64,000 bases of DNA from Nocardia goodfellowii (lineage in GTDB: Bacteria; Actinomycetota; Actinomycetes; Mycobacteriales; Mycobacteriaceae), in assembly GCF_017875645.1 (NCBI RefSeq), contig NZ_JAGGMR010000001.1, positions 7,564,001 to 7,628,000 of the forward strand. The letters are read 5' to 3'. Shown here piece after piece: positions 53,601 through 62,281 of this stretch; the first letter of the stretch is position 1; each line of letters begins with the position of its first letter. A model generated the notes under the pieces. That model searched no databases and was not told the DNA's origin. It worked only from the letters and a program-made list of their open reading frames with translations. A program made the translations under genes and the position numbers.

Positions 53601-55633
53601 TCCGCACTGCCGTACCAGACCGCTTCGAAAGCGTCGGTGAAACGCTCCCGCAGGCCGCGGACTTCGTCTTCCAGCGCGTCGGCGCGAGCGGAGGCCTCCA
53701 GCAGTTCGGCGTCCAGGTCGCGGTCCAGCGAACTGCGCAGCAGCTCCGGCCGAGCCAGCAGGCCGAAATCGTAGATCCAGCGTTCGCTGGTCAAGCCGCC
53801 GGGCAGGTCGAACACGATCCGATACGGGCGCTCGTCTACCACCTCGACGCCGAGACTCTGCAACACCGGCAGCACCTGGCTCAGCGAGACGCCGCTGCCG
53901 CCGATGTAGAGGCTGAACCGCCACGACCCGGGCTCGGAACCCTGCTTGCGGTACAGATGCTGATCGATCCGGCCCTCGGCGAGACGTTCCAGCCGGACGA
54001 TGTCGCCGAGCGCGTGCCGGGGGCCGAAATCCTGCTTGTAACCCTCGGGGAAGGCGGCGGCATAGCGTTGCACCACACCGGGATCCAGCACCGTAGAGTT
54101 GCTGACCTCGTCGTTGAGATGGTCGTCCCAGGTGTGACTGGCCTCGGCGAGCAGCCGTTGGAGGCGCAGCCGGTTCGGTTCGGACGTGTCGGCCAGGGTC
54201 CGGGCCGCACGGGGCGCGCTGGAATCCGCGTCCGGCATCCGGACCGTGAAATACACACTGGCGAGTTCGCTTTCACTCACCCGCGCGGAATAGTCGATGG
54301 AGACGCCGCCGAGCTCGCGGACCAGGATGTCCTGCATTTCCAAGCGCACCCGGGTGGTGTAGCGGTCGCGCGGCAGATAGACCAGGCAGGCCACGAAGCG
54401 GCCGTAGCTGTCCTCCCGCATGAACAGCCGCACCTGCCGGCGCAGGCCGACGTTCAGCACCGCCACCGCGGTTTTGCGCATGGTGTCGATATCGGCGGAG
54501 AACAGCTCGGTGCGCGGGAACGACTGGATGACCTCGAGCATGGCCTGCCCGGAGAACGAATCCAGGTCGAAGCCGCTGTCCTCGATCACCGCGCGCACGC
54601 GGCGTTCGATCACCGGGATGTCGAGCACGTTCTCGTGCACCGCGGTGACGGTGAAGACGCCGATGAACAGGTGCTCGCCGATGATGTTGCCGTGCTCGTC
54701 CCAGTCCGCGACGCCGACGAAATACGGGTAGACCGAACGGTGCACGGTGGCCGGCACCAGGCCCTGGGTGAGCATGAGCAGGGGGCGGTCGCCGCCATTG
54801 ATCGGAACGCGGAAGTCGGTGCCGACGTCCGGGCGCAGCACGCCCAGGCAGGTGCCGGGCATCGGGTTGGAGGTGGTCAGGCCGTCCTCGGTGGTGTCGA
54901 GGCGGTACTGGGCGAAACCGAGCACGGTGAAATTGCCGCTGGCCAGCCAGCGCAACAGATTCGCGGTGTCGATCAGATCGGCGGCGGAGAACGGCGCGCC
55001 GCCGGCCTTGGCGGCCTGTTCGAGATCGTCGGCGAGCTTGCTCTGCACCGCCTGGATGGCATCGGTGTCGCCGATCACCTGTCGCACGTCGGCGATGACA
55101 TCCGGCATCGCCTGCTCGATCCGGTCCAGCAGTTCACGGCTGGTGGAGGGGTGCAGTTGCAGGTGCATCCAGGATTCGCGCAGTACCCCGCCATTGCGGT
55201 CGACCTCGTGCGGGACGGCCTTACTCAGACGGCCGTCCTCGTCGCGCTCGACCTCGAAGATCGGGTGGATGACCTCACTGACGCTGACGCCCATCCGGCT
55301 CAGCGAGGAGGTGATGGACTCCACCAGCAGTGACATGTCGTCGGTCACCAGTTGCACCGCCGCGCCGAGCCCGGACGCGTCGTCCGGGTGATACACCCGG
55401 ACAAGTGCACGGCCCTTCGGCCGGGTCATCGCCAATTCCAGGTGCCGCCGGAAGATTTGGGTGATCCCGGTGATCGCACAGTCCACATCGCCCGCGTCGA
55501 CGTGGCGGAAGTACGCCTCCTCGAGTGTCCCGAGCGCATCCCGCAGCGAACCGGGCAAACTCGCGGACCAGGCCGCGGTCTCCGCTCGATCCAGATGCCG
55601 CCCGCCATTGGACAATTCGGACGAGACCGTCAT
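50669..55633 (-). CDS. gdh: NAD-specific glutamate dehydrogenase, large L-GDH type
   Basis: The 1654-residue protein is the large (about 180 kDa) NAD-dependent glutamate dehydrogenase, which deaminates glutamate to 2-oxoglutarate. The first half carries ACT-like regulatory segments (GIYT-free, for example [21 protein letters not shown]). The catalytic region begins near residue 830 with [44 protein letters not shown]. Then come [26 protein letters not shown] and the NAD site [15 protein letters not shown]. It corresponds to Rv2476c. A 1313-codon frame on the other strand is a composition shadow. The ATG at 55633 has GAGGAG about 13 bases upstream. Confidence 0.96.
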   Translation of the reverse strand: [1654 protein letters not shown]

Positions 55634-56110
55634 AATTTTTCGCCAACTCCTCGGATTCGGTTCCGCAACAAAGTGACGCCGGTCCGAGAGTAGCTGTGCG
55701 ATACGCGCGCGGGGGTGAATTCCCTTCTAAACACAGGGTGTTCACCACTGCCGTAGTGGTAGCCGCCGAATTGCCAAGGTCAAAAACGCTGGCACAGCAC
55801 CGATCGGACCGACACCCTCACGTAGACGCGATCGCAGTGAGTACTACCCATTGCCTGGACTGCGCCTGCGCATGCACGGACACAACACTAGCGAGAGTTG
55901 CGCACCTGTCCAGGTGAACCAAATTTCCTTCGACTGACCTGGGCTCCGGCGCGTTGCTGCCGCAAGTCCTTCGGCAAGATGGCGCTTTTGTGACACCTTC
56001 GGCGGAATCGGGCTTTCGACAGCGTGTTCGGGCGCACTACGCCGAACGGCGGGGCGATGCGCCGCTGCGCTCGCCCCGCCGTGCTACGTGAACCGGGATT
56101 CCGGCCGCGT
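55634..56110. other. Intergenic region between gdh and ettA
   Basis: No gene is visible. The right end holds the ettA terminator; the left end must carry the gdh promoter. A TGCCA/TGGCA dyad lies around 55772-55793. I could not assign promoter hexamers. Confidence 0.5.
56044..56080 (-). terminator. Terminator hairpin of ettA
   Basis: ACGGCGGGGCGA (56044-56055) and TCGCCCCGCCGT (56069-56080) form a perfect 12-bp stem about 30 bases after the ettA stop. Confidence 0.75.
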
Positions 56111-57787
56111 TCAGTCGCGAGTCAGCTTGCGGTGCGTAACCCGGTGCGGGCGAGCGGCTTCCAGGCCCAGGCGCTCGATCTTGTTGGCCTCGTACGCCTC
56201 GAAGTTGCCCTCGAACCAGAACCACTTGGCGTCATTGTCCGAATCGCCCTCCCAGGCGAGGATGTGGGTGCAGGTGCGGTCCAGGAACCAGCGATCGTGC
56301 GAGATGACCACGGCACAACCGGGGAACTGCTCGAGCGCGTTCTCCAGCGAACCCAGCGTTTCCACGTCGAGGTCGTTGGTCGGCTCGTCGAGCAGGATCA
56401 AATTGCCGCCCTGCTTGAGGGTCAGCGCCAGGTTCAGGCGGTTGCGTTCACCACCGGAGAGCACCCCGGCCGGCTTCTGCTGATCCGGGCCCTTGAAGCC
56501 GAACGCGCTGACGTAGGCACGCGAGGGCATCTCCTGATTGCCGACCTCGATGAAGTCCAGTCCTTCGGAGACGACCTGCCAGACGTTCTTCTTCGGGTCG
56601 ATGCCCGCGCGGTTCTGATCGACGTAGCTCAGCTTGACCGTCTCGCCGACCTTCACCTCGCCGCTGTCCGGCGCTTCCAGTCCGACGATGGTCTTGAACA
56701 GCGTGGTCTTACCGACACCGTTCGGGCCGATGACGCCGACAATGCCGTTGCGCGGCAAGGTGAACGACAGATCCTTGATCAGCTGACGATCGCCGAAGCC
56801 CTTGTCCAGGTTCTTCACCTCGACCACGACGCTGCCCAGGCGCGGACCGGCCGGAATCTGGATCTCCTCGAAATCCAACTTCCTGTGCTTGTCGGCCTCG
56901 GCCGCCATTTCCTCGTAGCGGCCCAGGCGCGCCTTGTTCTTGGCCTGACGCGCCTTGGCGCCGGAACGGACCCAGGCGAGTTCGTCCTTGAGGCGCTTCT
57001 GCAGCTTCTGGTCTTTCTTGCCCTGCACCTCCAGACGCTGGGCCTTCTTCTCCAGGTAGGTGGAGTAGTTGCCCTCGTACGGGTAGGCGCGGCCGCGGTC
57101 CAGTTCCAGGATCCATTCCGCGACGTTGTCGAGGAAGTACCGGTCGTGGGTGACGGCCAGCACGGCGCCCGGGTAGGCGGCCAGATGCTGCTCGAGCCAG
57201 AGCACACTCTCGGCGTCGAGGTGGTTGGTCGGCTCGTCGAGCAACAGCAGGTCGGGCTTGCTCAGCAGCAGCTTGCACAGGGCGACTCGGCGACGCTCAC
57301 CACCGGAGAGGTTGGTGACCGGCGCGTCCGGCGGCGGGCAGCGCAGCGCGTCCATGGCCTGCTCGAGCTGGGAGTCGACATCCCAGGCATCGGCATGGTC
57401 CAGGTACTCCTGGAGCTTGCCCATCTCCTCCATCAGTTCGTCGGAGTAGTCGGTGGCCATCAGCTCGGCGATCTCGTTGAAGCGGTCCAGCTTCACCTTC
57501 ACCTCGCCGAGGCCCTCCTCGACGTTGCCCCGAACGGTCTTCTCCTCGTTCAGGTGCGGTTCCTGCATCAGGATGCCGACCGTGGCGCCCGGCGCGAGGA
57601 AGGCTTCACCGTTGTTCGGCTGGTCCACTCCGGCCATGATCTTGAGCACGCTGGATTTACCGGCGCCATTCGGGCCGACGACGCCGATCTTGGCGCCGGG
57701 AAGGAAGTTCAAGAAGACATCATCGAGCACGACTTTGTCGCCGTGCGCCTTACGAACTTTCTTCATCGTGTAGATGTACTCAGCCAT
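56111..57787 (-). CDS. ettA: Energy-dependent translational throttle protein EttA (ABC-F ATPase)
   Basis: EttA is a soluble ABC-F ATPase that binds the ribosomal E site and gates the first elongation steps according to ATP level. The 558-residue protein has two ABC cassettes: Walker A GPNGAGKSS near 39 and GPNGVGKTT near 350, signature LSGGERRRVALC and LSGGERNRLNLA, and Walker B LLLDEPTNHLD and LLDEPTNDLD. The linker between them is rich in Lys/Arg, and the arm segment in the first cassette (LMATDYSDELMEEMGKLQEYLDHADAWDVDS) is typical of EttA. ATG 57787 gives the usual MAEYIYTMKKVRKAHG start. It corresponds to Rv2477c. Confidence 0.96.
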   Translation of the reverse strand: MAEYIYTMKKVRKAHGDKVVLDDVFLNFLPGAKIGVVGPNGAGKSSVLKIMAGVDQPNNGEAFLAPGATVGILMQEPHLNEEKTVRGNVEEGLGEVKVKLDRFNEIAELMATDYSDELMEEMGKLQEYLDHADAWDVDSQLEQAMDALRCPPPDAPVTNLSGGERRRVALCKLLLSKPDLLLLDEPTNHLDAESVLWLEQHLAAYPGAVLAVTHDRYFLDNVAEWILELDRGRAYPYEGNYSTYLEKKAQRLEVQGKKDQKLQKRLKDELAWVRSGAKARQAKNKARLGRYEEMAAEADKHRKLDFEEIQIPAGPRLGSVVVEVKNLDKGFGDRQLIKDLSFTLPRNGIVGVIGPNGVGKTTLFKTIVGLEAPDSGEVKVGETVKLSYVDQNRAGIDPKKNVWQVVSEGLDFIEVGNQEMPSRAYVSAFGFKGPDQQKPAGVLSGGERNRLNLALTLKQGGNLILLDEPTNDLDVETLGSLENALEQFPGCAVVISHDRWFLDRTCTHILAWEGDSDNDAKWFWFEGNFEAYEANKIERLGLEAARPHRVTHRKLTRD

Positions 57788-57870
57788 ATACAAAAGCCTA
57801 TCGGTCTAGGGGTCGGTGGAGCGAAGCCGAGGGGATGCGCCGCGGGGTGGGTAGCACAGCGTGCCGCGGA

Positions 57871-58389
57871 TCAGGCGTCGACCGGCTGGATATCGGCGCG
57901 GTCGGAGGAGGAGTCGCTCTGCACGGTCGTCGCATCCCCCTGGTTCTCGCCGACACGTACGCGTTCTTCAGCGCTCGATCCCAGACAAGTATTCCGCATC
58001 AGGCTCGCGGGCCCGGAGCCGGACCCGTACTCGGAGTTGCGCGTGACGCGGGCGGTGCAGCGCGACAGATCCGGCCCGACGGCATAGGCCCGCAGTTCCA
58101 GCTCGCGGCGGTCGGTACCGTCCTTGGCCCGGTAATCGACGGTGCGCCACTGCCCGTGCACGAGCACCGGATCGCCCCGGTGCAGCGAGGTGTCGACGCC
58201 GAGGGCGAGCCGCCGCCAGCAAGTGACGGTGATGAACAGGGTGCCGCTGTCCACCCACTCCCCCGCGGCGTCGCGCCGGCGCGACGTACTGCCCAGCCGG
58301 AAAGTCACCACCAGCTCCCCATTGGGCAGCTCCCGCCGCACCGGAGTGGTGACGATGTTGCCGACGATGGTTCCGGTGGTCTCGAACAT
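57871..58389 (-). CDS. Single-stranded DNA-binding protein paralogue
   Basis: The 172-residue protein has an OB-fold SSB domain over about 1-110: FETTGTIVGNIVTTPVRRELPNGELVVTFRLGST, FITVTCWRRLALGVDTSLHRGDPVLVHGQWRT, and ELELRAYAVGPDLSRCTARV. The C-terminus lacks the acidic DDDIPF-like tip of housekeeping SSB, so it cannot recruit partners in the usual way. It resembles Rv2478c in order and type, a second SSB of unclear role. AAGGGG is seven bases before the ATG at 58389. Confidence 0.9.
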   Translation of the reverse strand: MFETTGTIVGNIVTTPVRRELPNGELVVTFRLGSTSRRRDAAGEWVDSGTLFITVTCWRRLALGVDTSLHRGDPVLVHGQWRTVDYRAKDGTDRRELELRAYAVGPDLSRCTARVTRNSEYGSGSGPASLMRNTCLGSSAEERVRVGENQGDATTVQSDSSSDRADIQPVDA

Positions 58390-58618
58390 GATTACGCCCC
58401 TTCGGATTCGGCCCTGGGCAGGCGCCCCGGTTGCTTGCTCCCCCAGTGCGAGGGCTCCTCCAGCGTGCGCGCCGTGGGGCCGGGATGGGACGCCGCAATC
58501 ACATTTGGGGACAACTTTTCCGACTGTGGAGATCCGCCCCTTCACACCTGATGATCAGAGCTTTCAGCGCAGGCTTTCGCTGGTGGTGTCGGAGGGCCGG
58601 ACTACGGTGCGCGCTCGC

Positions 58619-59596
58619 TCAGCCGATGTCGAGATCGGTATTGGCGCCGCAGAGCACGACCACCGGCCGCTCGCCCCGAGCCGGCACGTACGCGCCGCTC
58701 TGGATCGCCGCGAACGCCGTGGCCCCGGAAAATTCGACGACGATGCGGAACTCGCGCCACAGATAGTCGCGGGCGGTGACGATGGCGTCGTCGGTGACCA
58801 GCAACGATCGCACCGCATAGCGGCGCGCCACGTCGAGCGCGATATCGCCGATCCGGATGGCGCCCGGCACTTCCGCCCCGAGCCCGGCCGCCCGCACCTC
58901 CACCGGCCGACTCGCGCCCAGCGCCGCGTGCAGCGTCGGCACGCCCTCGGGCTCGATGCCGATCACCGGCTGCCGACGCCCCAGCGCGGCCCCGAGCCCG
59001 GCGATCAGGCCGCCGCCGCCGACTCCGGCCAGCACCGGTGGCCGGCCTCGCACCTGCTCCGCGAGTTCCAGCCCGATCACCCCCGCTCCGGCGACCACCG
59101 CGGGCAGGTCATAGGCGTGCAACTGCATGGCTCCGCGTTCCACGGCCAGTTCCTGGGCATAGCGATGCGCCTCGGTATAGGTCGTGCCGTGCCAGAGCAC
59201 TTCGGCCCCGTAGGACCACATGGCGGCAACCTTGGTGTGCGGCGCCGACTCCGGCACCACCACCGTGCACCCCTTGCCGAGCTGGGCGGCGGCCAGCGCG
59301 GCCGCGATACCGGCGTTGCCGCCGGAGGCGATGACCACCTGATCGGCCGACCTGCCGCATTCCAGCAGCGCGTTCAAGCTGCCGCGCACCTTGAAAGTGC
59401 CACCGTGCTGGAGGTATTCGAGTTTCAGCGTGACCGGAACCGGACCGTTCGGCCCCAACACCGAGGTATGGAATACCGGCGTCTTGCGCACCCGGCCGGC
59501 CAGTCGCTTCCGCGCCGCCCGCACGTCCGACCGATACACCCGCCCCGCGACCCTGTCCTCACCCAGGCAATCCTCGAACAACCCGCGGTCGGTCAC
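58619..59596 (-). CDS. PLP-dependent serine/threonine dehydratase-like enzyme
   Basis: The 325-residue protein belongs to fold-type II PLP enzymes. The Schiff-base Lys is Lys69 in GGTFKVRGSLNAL. The asparagine loop reads ASGGNAGIAAA instead of the SSGNHAQ of threonine deaminase. The phosphate loop is GVGGGGLIAGLG, and the C-terminal VVLCGANTDLDI is conserved. The altered loop may mean a different substrate. The GTG at 59596 opens the frame; a later GTG at 59539 is possible. It starts ten bases after the upstream CopD-CtaG gene, so they may share a transcript. Confidence 0.87.
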   Translation of the reverse strand: MTDRGLFEDCLGEDRVAGRVYRSDVRAARKRLAGRVRKTPVFHTSVLGPNGPVPVTLKLEYLQHGGTFKVRGSLNALLECGRSADQVVIASGGNAGIAAALAAAQLGKGCTVVVPESAPHTKVAAMWSYGAEVLWHGTTYTEAHRYAQELAVERGAMQLHAYDLPAVVAGAGVIGLELAEQVRGRPPVLAGVGGGGLIAGLGAALGRRQPVIGIEPEGVPTLHAALGASRPVEVRAAGLGAEVPGAIRIGDIALDVARRYAVRSLLVTDDAIVTARDYLWREFRIVVEFSGATAFAAIQSGAYVPARGERPVVVLCGANTDLDIG

Positions 59597-59606
59597 ACCC
59601 GCTCGC

Positions 59607-61649
59607 TCACTCGCGGCCTCCGCGATCGCGCTTGGCCAACTCGGCGAACATCGCGTTGTGCGCGGCCAGTTCGGCGTTGTTGTCCCGGTCGGCGGCTCGG
59701 TCGGTACGTTTCGCCAGCCGCGCGTCGCTGCGCGACCACTGGATCAACAGCGCCAGCATCACCACGACCAGCGGCACCTCACCGCTGGCCCACGCGAAGC
59801 TGCCGCCGGTGCGCTGGTCGGCGAGCAAGTCCGCGTTCCAGCCGAGGCCGAGGCTGCGGAAGAACCAGCCGCCCAGCACCGTCGTCATGCTCATCAGCGC
59901 GATACCGAAGAAGGCGTGGAACGGCAGCGAACCGAACACCATGCCCAGCTTGGTCAACGGCTGTACCTCGCGGGGTTTCGGATCGATGCCGATCACCACC
60001 CAGTAGAAGAGATAGCCGCTGAGCAGGAAATGCAGGTTCATCAGCAGGTGCGCGGCGTGCGAGTCGACCACGGTGTCGTAGATGCCGCCCAGGTACAGCG
60101 CGTAGAAGCCGCCGACGAAGATGACGGACGCCACGATCGGGTGGGTCAGGAAGCGCGAGACCGGGTTGTGCACCGCTGCCAGGATCCATTCGCGTGGCCC
60201 CGGAGCGCCGTTCTTTCCGGCCGCGGGTAATGCCCGCAGCGCCAGGGTGACCGCGCCGCCGAGCGCGAAAAGGATGGGGGCGAGCATGGACAGCGCCATG
60301 TGCTGGCCCATGTGCACGCTGAACATCGCGGGCGAGTAGCGGCCGATGCCCGAGGACGTGGCGAGGAGCAGAACGGCACAGCCGGACAGCCAGGCGATGG
60401 TCCGCCCGACCGGCCAGGCGTCACCGCGCAAGCGTAAGCGGCGCACCCCGACCAAATACACCACCGCCGCCACGATGGCCAGCGTGCCGAAGATCAGGTC
60501 GAAGCGCCAGTCGAACAGCAACCTGCCCAGGGTCGGCGGCCCGGCCAGGTTGTAGCCGATCTCCACTTCCGCTGGGGTCGGCACTGTTTTCAGCGCGGGC
60601 GGGGGCGTGCGGCCGAGCCCGACGGCGAGACCGATGGTGGCCGCGAAGATCAGCGCTTCGACACCGCCGAAGCGGATCAGCGCGGCACGGTCACGCGGGT
60701 CCGCGGCCAGCGCGGGCAGGGCCGCGCGACGCTGCAGGTAACCGAACACGCCGAGCACGATCAGCGCGACGGCCTTCGCCACGATCAACTGTCCATAGGT
60801 GGTGCTGAACAGATCGGACCAGGAGACGCGGACCACGGAGTTGATGACACCGCTGGCCGCGATGACGACGAACGCGACCGTCGCGGTGAGCGAGAACCGC
60901 CGCGCCGCCAGCGCCGTGTGCTCGCCGCCGCGCATCGCGTAGGCCAGGACCGCGAACAGCCCGCCGACCCACACCGCACTCGAGATCAGATGCAGGATCA
61001 GGCTGTTCGTCGCCAGATCGTGCGCGCCGCCGGAGGACGAATGCCCGGTCAGCGCCAACGGCATCATCGTTACGATCGCGCCACCGAACAGCACCGGCGC
61101 CCAACCCCACCGCAGCGCGAGCCGGCAGCCGATCGCGACGATCAGCGCGAGCACCACCGTGGTCCGCCACGCCTGGGCCAGATCCACCAGCTCGATCGCG
61201 CGCCACAGCTGTTCCGGCCGCCAGATCTCCCCGACGCGCTGGCCCGTGGTGTCCGACACCGTCAGCGGAACCAGCAGTGCCGCGCAGCAAGCCCACATCA
61301 GCGCGAAATTCGAGGCCCGCCGCAACGCCCGATAGCCGGCGACGTCGAGCAGACCATCGGCTTGCGGCGGCACCAGAAACGCCGCGAACATCAGCGAGCC
61401 CACGGTCAGCGCCGCGAGCAGATCGGTCAGCGCCCGAATCGCGGGCAGTCCGTAGGTGGTCAGCGAGCCGGGGTCCGGAATGCCGAGCAAACTCAGCGCC
61501 TGCGCCGCCGACAGGCCGACCACCAGTGCCGCCACGACGGCCGCGACAGCGATCGAGATGGCGGTGACCACGGCGAACGTTCCCGTTGAACCGGTCCCCG
61601 CGGCGTCCGATACCTCTGCTTCGGCGTGCGGGTCCAGCGGTGACGACAT
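59607..61649 (-). CDS. CopD-CtaG fusion, copper-handling/cytochrome oxidase assembly membrane protein
   Basis: The 680-residue polytopic protein fuses two families. The first 330 residues match CopD (copper resistance, GHSSSGGAHDLATNSLILHLISSAVWVGGLFAVLAY). The second part matches CtaG/DUF2909-type cytochrome c oxidase assembly factors, with conserved His in MFSVHMGQHMALSMLAP and HLLMNLHFLLSGYLFYWVVIG. Both halves handle copper in the membrane. Fusion of the two is normal in Actinobacteria. ATG 61649 is preferred; its ribosome site is weak, and leaderless translation is possible. Confidence 0.93.
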   Translation of the reverse strand: MSSPLDPHAEAEVSDAAGTGSTGTFAVVTAISIAVAAVVAALVVGLSAAQALSLLGIPDPGSLTTYGLPAIRALTDLLAALTVGSLMFAAFLVPPQADGLLDVAGYRALRRASNFALMWACCAALLVPLTVSDTTGQRVGEIWRPEQLWRAIELVDLAQAWRTTVVLALIVAIGCRLALRWGWAPVLFGGAIVTMMPLALTGHSSSGGAHDLATNSLILHLISSAVWVGGLFAVLAYAMRGGEHTALAARRFSLTATVAFVVIAASGVINSVVRVSWSDLFSTTYGQLIVAKAVALIVLGVFGYLQRRAALPALAADPRDRAALIRFGGVEALIFAATIGLAVGLGRTPPPALKTVPTPAEVEIGYNLAGPPTLGRLLFDWRFDLIFGTLAIVAAVVYLVGVRRLRLRGDAWPVGRTIAWLSGCAVLLLATSSGIGRYSPAMFSVHMGQHMALSMLAPILFALGGAVTLALRALPAAGKNGAPGPREWILAAVHNPVSRFLTHPIVASVIFVGGFYALYLGGIYDTVVDSHAAHLLMNLHFLLSGYLFYWVVIGIDPKPREVQPLTKLGMVFGSLPFHAFFGIALMSMTTVLGGWFFRSLGLGWNADLLADQRTGGSFAWASGEVPLVVVMLALLIQWSRSDARLAKRTDRAADRDNNAELAAHNAMFAELAKRDRGGRE

Positions 61650-61750
61650 ACGACTGAGCGTAGTTGGATACTTAATACGTAGCCCGGCCGGGTTTGGGCC
61701 GATAACCTGTTCCTGGATCGGCACCAGCCCGACACGGCAAGATGTTTCCG

Positions 61751-61786
61751 TCGCTAACTAGTAGCGATCTGGACGGTCGCTATACT
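61751..61786. promoter_or_regulatory. Triple TCGCTA/TAGCGA half sites and -10 before tRNA-Arg
   Basis: TCGCTA at 61751-61756, TAGCGA at 61762-61767 and TCGCTA at 61777-61782 form two nested dyads. The last overlaps a TATACT (61781-61786) that may be the -10 of the tRNA-Arg promoter, about 50 bases upstream of it. A repressor site overlapping a promoter would look like this, but no protein is implicated. Confidence 0.4.
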
Positions 61787-61835
61787 TGCCGTGCTGGACA
61801 GCAAGGGCCAATGTCGGCCAAGGTGGAACCCCACT

Positions 61836-61909
61836 GCCTCCGTAGCTCAGTTGGATAGAGCAAGGGCCTTCTAATCCCTAGGTCGCAGGTTCGATTCCTG
61901 CCGGGGGCG
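61836..61909 (+). tRNA. tRNA-Arg(TCT)
   Basis: The 74-base cloverleaf has acceptor strands GCCTCCG and CGGGGGC (one G-U pair), D arm GCTCAGTTGGATAGAGC, anticodon loop CTTCTAA (anticodon TCT) and T arm GCAGGTTCGATTCCTGC. CCA is not encoded. An integrase remnant lies immediately downstream. Confidence 0.95.
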
Positions 61910-61912
61910 CTG

Positions 61913-61942
61913 GTCAGGGGCCGTTCTCATACGGCCCCTGAC
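61913..61942 (+). terminator. Terminator hairpin of tRNA-Arg
   Basis: GTCAGGGGCCG (61913-61923) and CGGCCCCTGAC (61932-61942) form a perfect 11-bp stem with an 8-base loop, four bases after the tRNA. Confidence 0.8.
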
Positions 61943-62281
61943 ACCCGACCATCGATATCTCACGACAAGCGGCCATCACATCGGCCGCACCTTGGTGTAT
62001 CCGTCCGCAGCCGAAGTAAACCTCCCGGGCCATGGAAACATGTCGGAGCCCTCGCCGGTCGGCACCGACACGCGCGGACGAAGCGGCGTAATCGAGCTAC
62101 GTGGCGAGCGCCTTGCGGAAACTGTGGCTCGACACCTCCTGTACGCCGAACCGTTCGCACACCGTCACCACGTACGTGCGCTAGGGATTTGCAGGTCGGC
62201 CGGTCGAATGCCTCGATCGCGGCCTTAGTGGTCGAACGGTCTTGCAAGATCAATTCCCACGGACCGCTTGGTGTGGTGACT
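61914..62281 (-). pseudogene. C-terminal remnant of a tyrosine recombinase (phage/island integrase)
   Basis: Read on the minus strand, the remnant begins with VTTPSGPWELILQDRSTTKAAIEAFDRP. It shifts frame near 62155 and continues with VSSHSFRKALAT, the HxxR catalytic box (HSFRK at 62112-62126). A TAG at 62097-62099 replaces the next residue, and the same frame then gives ARVGADRRGLRHVSMAREVYFGCGRIHQGAADVM, with the nucleophilic Tyr codon at 62016-62018. It ends at a TGA inside the tRNA hairpin. So one frameshift, one nonsense codon and loss of the N-terminal part make it non-functional. Its place next to tRNA-Arg is the standard integrase/att arrangement. Confidence 0.8.

Noticed and set aside
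51392..55333. A 1313-codon open frame on the plus strand opposite gdh
   Set aside because: It is an exact antisense shadow of a real gene with actinobacterial codon bias. Its translation is His/Gln/Arg/Gly-rich with no domain pattern.
59569..60022. End of a long plus-strand frame (58142-60022) opposite the dehydratase and CopD-CtaG genes
   Set aside because: It is antisense to two well-supported membrane and PLP enzymes and ends in Arg/Pro-rich sequence.
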